A DNA stretch of 5,981 bases. It comes from Gammaproteobacteria bacterium HGW-Gammaproteobacteria-14 (GTDB lineage: Bacteria; Pseudomonadota; Gammaproteobacteria; Pseudomonadales; Alcanivoracaceae). The translations under genes were made by a program, and so were the position numbers. Below the pieces are notes generated by a model that saw nothing but the letters and a program-made list of their open reading frames with translations, searched no databases and had not been told where the DNA came from. Where the stretch lies: NCBI GenBank assembly GCA_002840115.1, contig PGZG01000117.1:1-5981 (forward strand). The letters run 5' to 3'. Below, piece by piece: positions 1 through 5,792 of the stretch; position 1 is the first letter of the stretch; every line of letters begins with the position of its first letter.

Positions 1-586
1 TTTCTATCGTCGTTTCCGAGAAGATGTGGTGCCGCTGTTAAAGACTTTTCCGTTTATCAAAATATGGCATGCGGGCTGCTCCACCGGTGAAGAGATATAC
101 AGTATGGCTATTCTTCTTGAAGAAGAAGGGCTGTACGAGAGAGCAATGATTTATGCCACCGATATCGACAAAAATGTGTTGGCATCGGCGAAAAAGGGGA
201 TCTATTCGGTATCCTCGATCCGCCAGTATGGGGAGAATTACATTCAGGCCGGTGGAAAGGGTTCTTTGTCTGATTACTACACCTGCAAGTATGACGGTGT
301 AATTATTGATCAGCGGCTGCGCCGTAATATTCTTTTCGCTGATCATGACCTGGCAACGGATCAGGTGTTTGGCGAAATGAACGTTATTGTCTGCCGAAAC
401 GTGTTGATCTACTTTGACCGGGATTTACAGCGCCGGGTGTTTCAACTTTTCAGGGACAGTCTCGATATGGGCGGTTTCCTGTGTCTTGGCACCAAAGAGA
501 GTCTGAACTTTTCCGGCATTGCCGAAGAGTTTGAGCCAGTGGATGCTCAGATGAAGATTTTCCGTCGCAAGCAACATGGGTTGTGA
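1..586 (+). CDS. CheR-type SAM-dependent protein-glutamate methyltransferase, 5' end missing
   Basis: The reading frame is open from the window edge (first whole codon at base 2), so the true start lies upstream. The GTG at 26 is an internal valine. About 194 residues are visible against roughly 270-290 for full CheR proteins, so the N-terminal helical domain is mostly outside. Seen: the SAM-binding motif HAGCSTGEE (bases 68-94), the following YATDID segment (about 152-169), a beta-subdomain-like insert (about 230-350), and the CRNVLIYFD motif (about 392-418) typical of CheR. Known role: CheR transfers methyl groups from SAM to glutamates on chemoreceptors or receptor-like proteins in the cytoplasm, opposing CheB. 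It is followed after 8 nt by a receiver gene and then by a CheB domain, so an operon is likely. No receptor, CheA or CheW is visible, and the substrate may be a receptor-like or hybrid kinase rather than a flagellar MCP (inference). Family assignment is firm; the specific pathway is not known. Confidence 0.93.
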   Translation, partial: FYRRFREDVVPLLKTFPFIKIWHAGCSTGEEIYSMAILLEEEGLYERAMIYATDIDKNVLASAKKGIYSVSSIRQYGENYIQAGGKGSLSDYYTCKYDGVIIDQRLRRNILFADHDLATDQVFGEMNVIVCRNVLIYFDRDLQRRVFQLFRDSLDMGGFLCLGTKESLNFSGIAEEFEPVDAQMKIFRRKQHGL

Positions 587-594
587 GATAACAG

Positions 595-1062
595 ATGATT
601 GAACAGAAGGTGCTTTTGGTGGACGATCAGCCGGCTAACCTGGTTAGCCTGGATGCTATTCTTGAGGCAGAAGGTCGTGTTTTGCTGAAAGCGAACTCAG
701 GCACGGAGGCATTGAAAATTCTGCTGAAAGAGGATGTCTCTCTGGTGCTGCTGGATGTGCAGATGCCAGGTATGGACGGTTTTGAAGTGGCGGAGTTGAT
801 GCGCCAACGCAAGGACACTCAGTCGATCCCGATTATTTTCGTGACGGCGATCAGCAAAGAAGACAAATATGTTTTCAAGGGCTACCAGGTGGGCGCGGTT
901 GACTATCTATTCAAGCCACTGGATCCCGTTATTCTTCAAAGCAAAGTGAATTTCTTTTTGCAGCTAGACCGTCAGCGCAGGGAGCTGCAGGAAAAGTTGC
1001 GGGAAGCTCAGGCACATCGCGCGGCCTATGAGGCGGCGAAAAAAGGTGGTAGCCAAGGCTGA
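595..1062 (+). CDS. Stand-alone response regulator receiver (REC) protein with C-terminal helix
   Basis: This 155-residue protein is almost entirely one REC domain (about 4-122). The phosphorylation site is intact: acidic pair D10/D11, phospho-acceptor D54 in LLDVQMP, T84 in FVTA, and K107 in FKP. Residues 123-150 are charged and Arg/Glu/Gln/Ala-rich, probably a helix or coiled coil for dimerisation or partner binding. There is no DNA-binding or enzymatic output domain. The start is well fixed: an in-frame TAA lies at 589-591 and no other start codon intervenes. No strong Shine-Dalgarno is seen, which suggests coupling to the upstream cheR-like gene 8 nt away. The stop codon shares one base with the start of the CheB gene (TGATG at 1060-1064). 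Inferred role: it accepts phosphate from a kinase outside the window and probably acts by protein contact, perhaps controlling the neighbouring CheB domain. The REC domain is very similar to that of the gene at 1778. Confidence 0.93.
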   Translation: MIEQKVLLVDDQPANLVSLDAILEAEGRVLLKANSGTEALKILLKEDVSLVLLDVQMPGMDGFEVAELMRQRKDTQSIPIIFVTAISKEDKYVFKGYQVGAVDYLFKPLDPVILQSKVNFFLQLDRQRRELQEKLREAQAHRAAYEAAKKGGSQG

Positions 1063-1643
1063 TGGCACTGCGAGGCACGAGAGCGGTGGCTATCGGCGCC
1101 TCCTGGGGAGGGGTTGAAGCTTCCATCAAGATCATCTCGCGATTGCCCGTAGATTTCCCGGTCCCGGTTTTTCTGGCTCAGCATCAGCGTTACGAATCAG
1201 AGTCCCGATTGGCAAGAGTGTTGGCGTCGCGCAGTCACTGTCCAGTGCTAGCTCCTGAAGACAAGGAGCCGGTGCGCGAGGGCCATATTTATGTCGCACC
1301 GCCGGGCTATCATATGCTAGTAGATCGTAGTGGTCTGATTTCGCTGTCTTGCCATTGGCCTGTGTTTTACTCACGTCCGTCCATTGATGAGCTTTTCTTT
1401 TCGGTAGGCCATGTATACGGCGGCGGGGCATTGGCTATTTTGCTGACGGGCGCTAACGAAGACGGTGCCGCAGGGCTGCGTTATATACATCAGCGTGGAG
1501 GCGTTACGGTCGCTCAGGACCCTTCCACGGCAGAGGCGTCTATGATGCCTCAGGCTGGTATAGATACTGGCTGTGTAGACCATATTATGAGCTTGCAGGA
1601 AATCGGGGATTTCCTACTGCGTTATGTAGCAGGGCGGGGTTAA
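1062..1643 (+). CDS. CheB-type protein-glutamate methylesterase, catalytic domain only
   Basis: This 193-residue protein matches the C-terminal catalytic domain of CheB. The full triad is visible: Ser14 in GASWGG, His41 in the AQHQ segment (the usual QHM position), and Asp134 in the TGANEDGAAG stretch. The family features PPGYHM (80-85) and AQDPSTAEASMMP (151-163) are also present. Known reaction: hydrolysis of receptor glutamyl methyl esters, or deamidation of glutamines, reversing CheR. Canonical CheB carries its own REC domain in front; here that domain is missing, and a separate REC gene ends with a 1-nt overlap (TGATG) at this start. An AGGTGG at 1044-1049, 12 nt before the ATG, can serve as the ribosome binding site. 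The first methionine is the only reasonable start because the GAS motif follows within 14 residues. Inferred role: adaptation enzyme for the same receptor or kinase as the cheR-like gene, possibly controlled in trans by the REC partner. Confidence 0.93.
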   Translation: MALRGTRAVAIGASWGGVEASIKIISRLPVDFPVPVFLAQHQRYESESRLARVLASRSHCPVLAPEDKEPVREGHIYVAPPGYHMLVDRSGLISLSCHWPVFYSRPSIDELFFSVGHVYGGGALAILLTGANEDGAAGLRYIHQRGGVTVAQDPSTAEASMMPQAGIDTGCVDHIMSLQEIGDFLLRYVAGRG

Positions 1644-1686
1644 ATAGTATGGTGCGGTGGCTAAAACTCGGATACAAAAATCGAGA

Positions 1687-1703
1687 TTGGCAGTTTGGTA
1701 GCA
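1687..1703 (+). promoter_or_regulatory. Candidate sigma-54 (RpoN) -24/-12 promoter for the REC-PAS-PilZ gene
   Basis: TTGGCAGTTTGGTAGCA resembles the sigma-54 consensus TTGGCAC-N5-TTGCA. The two invariant dinucleotides, GG (1689-1690) and GC (1701-1702), are exactly 12 nt apart as required. Mismatches are the base after TGGCA (G for C) and the second T of the -12 box (A). Transcription would start near 1714, about 64 nt before the ATG at 1778. The same TTGGCA could instead be a sigma-70 -35 box, but the corresponding -10 (TACAGC at 18-nt spacing) is poor. No activator binding site was recognised. This is a by-eye motif match, so confidence is limited. Confidence 0.35.
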
Positions 1704-1724
1704 AAAAACATACAGCGTTTTGCT
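1700..1724. repeat. 7-bp inverted repeat in the intergenic region
   Basis: AGCAAAA (1700-1706) and TTTTGCT (1718-1724) are perfect inverted copies separated by 11 nt. The left arm overlaps the proposed -12 element, and the pair straddles the predicted transcription start near 1714. The stem is AT-rich and no T-run follows it, so it is not a convincing intrinsic terminator. It could be a protein-binding palindrome or chance. Confidence 0.3.
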
Positions 1725-1749
1725 GGATTCCGGAGATGATGTCATGTCC

Positions 1750-1769
1750 GGGCGGGGCGGGGTAGTCGG
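1750..1769 (+). other. G-rich tract just upstream of the REC-PAS-PilZ start
   Basis: Three G runs (3, 4 and 4 G, separated by single C) are followed by a GG at 1768-1769, ending about 8 nt before the ATG at 1778. This stands out from the AT-rich sequence around 1672-1725. The 9-mer GGGCGGGGT also occurs at 1632-1640 at the end of the CheB gene. The tract occupies the place where a Shine-Dalgarno is expected, and no good AGGAG is present. An mRNA structure affecting translation is possible, but this is inference. Confidence 0.3.
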
Positions 1770-1777
1770 CGAATAAG

Positions 1778-2920
1778 ATGAAACAATCAATTTTGATGGT
1801 AGACGATCATAAGGAGAACCTGATTGCCCTTGAGGCAATTCTGGAGTCTCCCAACCGGAATCTGGTCATGGCGACCACCGGCAATGAGGCGCTGCAGCTT
1901 GCCTTGAAGCACGATTTCTCCTTGATCCTTCTAGATGTTCAGATGCCGGAAATGGATGGCTTCGAGGTTGCCCAGCTGCTGCGACAGGGTCGTAAAACCA
2001 AGAATATTCCTATTATTTTTGTTACGGCCATCTCGAAAGAGCACAAGTATGTTTTCCAGGGCTACGAATGCGGTGCTGTTGATTATTTGTTCAAACCTAT
2101 TGACCAGCAGATTCTGACAGCGAAAGTTGACGTATTTCTGGATCTGGATCTGCAGAAGCGCAAGCTGCAGCAAGCGGTGGTCCAGATGAAGCGTCTCAAG
2201 GACGAAAATGAACGCCTGCTGCAGGCGATAGGTGATGGCATCGTAGGGGTGGATATTCAGGGCCGCATTTCTTTTGTGAACGATGCGGCGGCAGTGCTGT
2301 TTGGTGCCGATCGGGGCACATTGGTAAATCAGCCGATTTGTCCTTTATTGTTTCAGGCTACCGATGGTAGTGCTTCGGTGGATTGGCAGCAGTCGCCGCT
2401 ATTCCTGAGGTGTTCGAAAGGTGATTCATGGCGTAGCGAGCCTGCATTATCGGTCCGTCTGGGTTCCCGGGAGGCCTCCCTGGAAGTGTCTGCAAGCCCT
2501 TTAAACCAAGCTGGAGAGGCGTTTACCGGGGTTGTTTTTGTCGTGCGAGATGTTACTGGTGTCTTACTCTCCTCAGCGGAGCAAGAAGCCCGTGGCCTGC
2601 GGCGGTTCAAGCGCAAAAAAATGATCCGCGAGCTGGTAATGTTCGATCGCACCACGGGGGGAAATGTTGGACGCCTGTTGAATATCAGCGAAGATGGCTT
2701 CAAGCTTCAGACCCGTAGCGCCATTGCCCCCGGTACCTTGTATTCGCTTAGCATGGTGTTACCGGAGCAGATTTCCGGGGTTAGCACACTGAGCATGAGC
2801 GGCAAAGCTGTCTGGTGTCAGCCAAGGGATCAGGCAGGGGAGTTTCATTGCGGGTTTCAGATTACCGATGTGAGTGATACTCACCGCAATGTGCTGCTAG
2901 GGATGATGGAGAAGTACTGA
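1778..2920 (+). CDS. Response regulator with REC-PAS-PilZ architecture (likely c-di-GMP-responsive)
   Basis: This 380-residue cytoplasmic protein has three parts. REC (about 3-121) has acidic D9/D10, phospho-acceptor D53 in LLDVQMP, T83 and K106. A charged helical linker (about 122-147) is followed by a PAS-like domain (about 142-261) that begins LLQAIGDGIVGVDIQGRI and ends VVFVVRDVTG. A C-terminal PilZ domain (about 271-380) has RRFKR (275-279, the RxxxR motif) and NISEDG (302-307, the NxSxxG motif), the two c-di-GMP-contacting signatures. No DNA-binding, GGDEF, EAL or HD-GYP output is present. An in-frame TAG at 1763-1765 precedes the ATG, which fixes the start. It lies 134 nt after the CheB gene and only 2 nt before gspE. 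Inferred role: it integrates phosphorylation and c-di-GMP and acts by protein contact. The T2SS ATPase encoded next is an obvious candidate target, but nothing in the sequence proves this. Domain calls for REC and PilZ are firm; PAS is likely and its ligand unknown. Confidence 0.92.
   Translation: MKQSILMVDDHKENLIALEAILESPNRNLVMATTGNEALQLALKHDFSLILLDVQMPEMDGFEVAQLLRQGRKTKNIPIIFVTAISKEHKYVFQGYECGAVDYLFKPIDQQILTAKVDVFLDLDLQKRKLQQAVVQMKRLKDENERLLQAIGDGIVGVDIQGRISFVNDAAAVLFGADRGTLVNQPICPLLFQATDGSASVDWQQSPLFLRCSKGDSWRSEPALSVRLGSREASLEVSASPLNQAGEAFTGVVFVVRDVTGVLLSSAEQEARGLRRFKRKKMIRELVMFDRTTGGNVGRLLNISEDGFKLQTRSAIAPGTLYSLSMVLPEQISGVSTLSMSGKAVWCQPRDQAGEFHCGFQITDVSDTHRNVLLGMMEKY
2908..2913 (+). promoter_or_regulatory. 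Ribosome binding site of gspE inside the PilZ gene
   Basis: GGAGAA lies 9 nt before the gspE ATG at 2923, within the last codons of the REC-PAS-PilZ gene, whose stop is at 2918-2920. This supports the 2923 start and implies translational coupling of gspE to the regulator. Confidence 0.65.
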
Positions 2921-2922
2921 TT

Positions 2923-4440
2923 ATGGATACGCAGCTTTCGGCAGAGCCTTTGATGGAAATGCCTGCCGATGAGGTGATCGCCGGTTTTCTGCCTTATGGT
3001 TTCGCAAGACGATATGGCATCTTGCTGCGCCCCGAGGGCGGCAGCTTCGATGTGCTGTGCCGAAAGCCGGTTTCGGTAAGAGCTCTGGCAGAGGTGCGCC
3101 GGGTATTTCCTGACCTTCCTGTTCCTCAGGTTCTCGAGTCGGCGGCATTCGATACCGCCATGGCACTTGTGTATGAACAGCAGCGAGGTGCTGCTGCCGA
3201 GGCGGCGGATAATCTGGATGGCCTGGACCTGAGCAGTTTGGTGGATGCGCTGCCACAGACCTCCGATTTGCTGGAGCAGGAAGACGACGCGCCGATCATT
3301 CGCCTGATCAACGCCTTGCTTCAGGAGGCCATTCGTGAAAATGCCTCTGATATTCACATTGAAACTTTCGAGCGACGCCTGGCCGTGCGTATGAGGGTTG
3401 ATGGCGTTCTCCGAACGGTTCTGACCCCTCGTCGTGAGCTGGCACCATTATTGGTTTCCCGTATCAAGGTTATGGCGCGACTGGATATTGCGGAGAAGAG
3501 GGTGCCTCAGGATGGCCGTATTTCACTGCGCCTCGGGGGGCGTGATGTGGATGTTCGGGTGTCGACCATGCCCTCCACTAATGGCGAGCGGGTGGTGCTA
3601 CGCTTGCTTGATAAGCAGGCCGGTCGTTTACAGTTGTCCCACTTGGGTATGGGCGATGTGTGCCATAGCTTGATACTGGAACAAATTCACAAGCCCCACG
3701 GGATTATCCTGGTCACTGGCCCTACTGGTTCCGGTAAAACCACAACGCTTTATGCCTCGCTAACGGATCTTAACGACAGTTCTCGCAATATCCTCACCGT
3801 GGAAGACCCGATCGAATATCAGCTAGAGGGCATTGGTCAGACGCAGGTCAATACCAAGGTGGATATGACTTTCGCCAGAGGGTTGCGGGCTATTCTTCGT
3901 CAGGATCCTGATGTGGTGATGGTGGGTGAGATCCGTGATGTGGAAACTGCAGAAATCGCCGTGCAGGCCTCTCTGACAGGCCATCTGGTTCTATCGACCT
4001 TGCATACTAATAGCGCCGTCGGTGCGGTTACCCGTCTTCAGGATATGGGTGTGGAGCCGTTCCTGTTATCGTCCAGCTTGCTCGGAGTATTGGCCCAACG
4101 TCTGGTGCGGTTATTGTGCCCGCATTGCAAAGTCCCCCATGAGCTCACAGCGCCGGAGCGCGAAATGCTTGGCCTTGGTGACGCACAGGTTTCCGAAGTG
4201 TTCCGGCCGGTGGGCTGTGATCATTGTAATAACACCGGCTACCGAGGACGTACCGGTATTTATGAGCTGGTTGTGATTGATGAAACCCTGCGCGAGATGA
4301 TTCATGACCGTGCTTCGGAACAGGCGCTGGAGCGCCATGCACGCCAGCATACGCCGGGCATTCGTAGCGATGGATGGCGAAAAGTGCTGGCCGGCGATAC
4401 CAGTATCGAAGAGGTCCTGCGGGTGACCCGCGAAAACTGA
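2923..4440 (+). CDS. gspE: Type II secretion system assembly ATPase GspE
   Basis: This 505-residue protein has the full usual length of GspE. The N-terminal region has LPYGFARRYGILL (23-35), typical of the GspE N-terminal domain that docks on GspL; the MshE/PilB-type c-di-GMP motif (RLG... repeats) was not seen. The ATPase core shows Walker A GPTGSGKT (266-273), the Asp box LTVEDPIEYQ (291-300), Walker B around DPDVVMVGEIRD with E336, and the His box TGHLVLSTLHTN (352-363). The zinc-binding tetracysteine C399/C402 and C432/C435 separates GspE from many twitching ATPases. Known role: a cytoplasmic hexamer that hydrolyses ATP to drive pseudopilus assembly and export of folded exoproteins through GspD. 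It starts 2 nt after the REC-PAS-PilZ stop, and gspF follows after 18 nt. No gspC or gspD lies upstream, so the cluster opens with E, as in the Xanthomonas xps order. Identification is firm; substrates are unknown. Confidence 0.96.
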   Translation: MDTQLSAEPLMEMPADEVIAGFLPYGFARRYGILLRPEGGSFDVLCRKPVSVRALAEVRRVFPDLPVPQVLESAAFDTAMALVYEQQRGAAAEAADNLDGLDLSSLVDALPQTSDLLEQEDDAPIIRLINALLQEAIRENASDIHIETFERRLAVRMRVDGVLRTVLTPRRELAPLLVSRIKVMARLDIAEKRVPQDGRISLRLGGRDVDVRVSTMPSTNGERVVLRLLDKQAGRLQLSHLGMGDVCHSLILEQIHKPHGIILVTGPTGSGKTTTLYASLTDLNDSSRNILTVEDPIEYQLEGIGQTQVNTKVDMTFARGLRAILRQDPDVVMVGEIRDVETAEIAVQASLTGHLVLSTLHTNSAVGAVTRLQDMGVEPFLLSSSLLGVLAQRLVRLLCPHCKVPHELTAPEREMLGLGDAQVSEVFRPVGCDHCNNTGYRGRTGIYELVVIDETLREMIHDRASEQALERHARQHTPGIRSDGWRKVLAGDTSIEEVLRVTREN

Positions 4441-4458
4441 TGCTGATGGATAACGCCC

Positions 4459-5679
4459 ATGCCCGCTTTTGAATACCGCGCGCTAGACCCCAATGGCAAG
4501 GTCCGCAAGGGTGTTGCTGAGGGAGACAGTCAACGCCAGATACGCCAGCAACTACGTGAAAAAGGTTGGGTTGCTCTGGATGTGAGTATCACATCCGACA
4601 AGGCTGCGGGCGCATCATGGTTTTCCGGGATGTCCTCTAACGGCAAGCTTAACGGTGCCGAGCAGGCCCTGATTACGCGCCAATTGGCAACACTGATTCG
4701 CTCGGGCATGCCAATTGAGCAAGCATTAACCGCCGTTGCCCGCCAAGCGGGCAAACCGCGTATTGAGCGCATTATATTGGCGGTACGAGCTCGGGTTACG
4801 GAAGGCCATAGTCTGGCCGGTAGTTTGGCCGAGTTTCCTCGTTCCTTTTCGGAAATGTATCGGGCGACAGTGGCGGCGGGTGAGCAAAGTGGCCATCTGG
4901 AGCAGGTGCTTGATCAACTTGCCGAGTATCTTGAAACCCGACATGACACGGGTCGATCTGTATCTCAGGCGATGATTTACCCCACATTTATCATGGTGTT
5001 TTCCGGGCTGGTCATCACCATGCTTATGCTTTACGTCGTTCCGAAAATGGTGGATGTGTTCATTAATCAGGGGCGTGAGCTACCTGGTTTAACCCGGTTC
5101 ATGATTGGTTTGAGTGATTTTTTCCGGGATTGGCTGTGGCTGGCAGCTAGTGTATTTGTCATTGCCGCCATCGTTTTCTCCCGAGCCATGAAGGATCCGG
5201 CCTTTCGGCTACGAGTCCACCGTCGTTTGGCGGTTACTCCGGTGATTGGGCCGATTTTTCGCGCTGCGGATAGTGCCAGACTGGCAAGTACATTGGGGAT
5301 TCTGGGTCGCAGTGGCGTACCACTGGTGGAGGCACTGGCGATTTCGGCACAGGTGGTGACCAATCATGCGATTCGGGCGGCGGTAGCGGAAGCTGCCTCC
5401 CGTGTGCGTGAGGGCGGCGGCCTTAGCCGTGCGCTGGAAAAGAGCGGTTATTTCCCCCCGATGATGGTGCAAATGATCGCCAGCGGCGAGGCCAGTGGAG
5501 AGCTGGATCAGATGTTGACGCGGGCGGCGGATTATCAGGAACGAGACCTCAATAATACGGTCACAACAGCGGTTGGCCTGTTGGGCCCGCTAATGCTGCT
5601 GGTCATGGCTGGCTTTGTGGTATTGGTGGTACTGTCCGTGGTGTTGCCGATGCTGGAAATGAACGCCTTTATTGCCTGA
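4459..5679 (+). CDS. gspF: Type II secretion system inner-membrane platform protein GspF
   Basis: At 406 residues this is the usual GspF length. The N-terminus MPAFEYRALDPNGK is the standard GspF/PilC-like opening, which supports the start at 4459. Two copies of the T2SSF cytoplasmic helical domain are visible: about 69-190 (RQLATLIRSGMPIEQAL, then GEQSGHLEQVLDQLAEYLE) and about 272-390 (ARLASTLGILGRSGVPLVEAL, then GEASGELDQMLTRAADYQE). Three hydrophobic segments, about 171-195, 222-241 and 371-398, match the three membrane spans of the family. Known role: a membrane platform that contacts GspE and GspL and supports addition of pseudopilin subunits. The upstream Shine-Dalgarno is weak (GATGGA at 4445-4450), and the gene begins 18 nt after gspE, so coupling is likely. 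PilC is the main alternative; the adjacent GspE and GspG favour GspF. Confidence 0.95.
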   Translation: MPAFEYRALDPNGKVRKGVAEGDSQRQIRQQLREKGWVALDVSITSDKAAGASWFSGMSSNGKLNGAEQALITRQLATLIRSGMPIEQALTAVARQAGKPRIERIILAVRARVTEGHSLAGSLAEFPRSFSEMYRATVAAGEQSGHLEQVLDQLAEYLETRHDTGRSVSQAMIYPTFIMVFSGLVITMLMLYVVPKMVDVFINQGRELPGLTRFMIGLSDFFRDWLWLAASVFVIAAIVFSRAMKDPAFRLRVHRRLAVTPVIGPIFRAADSARLASTLGILGRSGVPLVEALAISAQVVTNHAIRAAVAEAASRVREGGGLSRALEKSGYFPPMMVQMIASGEASGELDQMLTRAADYQERDLNNTVTTAVGLLGPLMLLVMAGFVVLVVLSVVLPMLEMNAFIA

Positions 5680-5792
5680 CGGTGAGCTAATTACCTGACG
5701 TTACGCAATATCAACTGACAGTCAGGGCCGCCGGGCTGACCATAACCGGGAACCAGAACGTGAATGCAAACGTAATAAGCAGGTGGATACCC
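5680..5792. other. 113-bp gspF-gspG intergenic region
   Basis: This is larger than the other gaps in the secretion cluster. A small palindrome, CTGACAGTCAG (5715-5725), and short direct repeats (CCTGACG at 5675-5681 and 5694-5700; AACGT at 5757-5761 and 5769-5773) are visible. No convincing sigma-70 promoter or intrinsic terminator was found. It may simply be the leader of gspG. Confidence 0.4.
5781..5786 (+). promoter_or_regulatory. Ribosome binding site of gspG
   Basis: AGGTGG ends 6 nt before the ATG at 5793. This spacing selects that start over the internal ATG at 5817, which would leave only a three-residue leader before the prepilin cleavage site. Confidence 0.65.

Noticed and set aside
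26..28. GTG as the true start of the CheR-like gene
   Set aside because: The frame stays open to the window edge and the upstream residues (FYRRFRED) match CheR family sequence, so the protein continues upstream.
1662..1688. Possible flagellar sigma-28 promoter (TAAA followed by a CGA-containing box) in the CheB-PilZ gap
   Set aside because: Spacing is 14 rather than 15 and the second box matches only about 4 of 8 positions. Chemotaxis-like context alone is not enough.
1700..1740. Intrinsic terminator after the CheB gene
   Set aside because: The only stem is AT-rich with an 11-nt loop and is not followed by a T-run.
2923..3300. c-di-GMP-binding MshEN-type motif in the GspE N-terminus
   Set aside because: The N-terminal region follows the classical GspE pattern (LPYGFARRYGILL) and the repeated RLG-type motif is not visible.
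2881..3357. 158-codon open frame on the minus strand over the start of gspE
   Set aside because: It runs antisense to a full-length, motif-complete GspE, shows no recognisable domain and is best seen as a shadow of its codon pattern.
5715..5725. CTGACAGTCAG palindrome as an operator upstream of gspG
   Set aside because: Five-base arms around a single base are expected by chance at about a 10% rate in a gap this size, and no known site matches.
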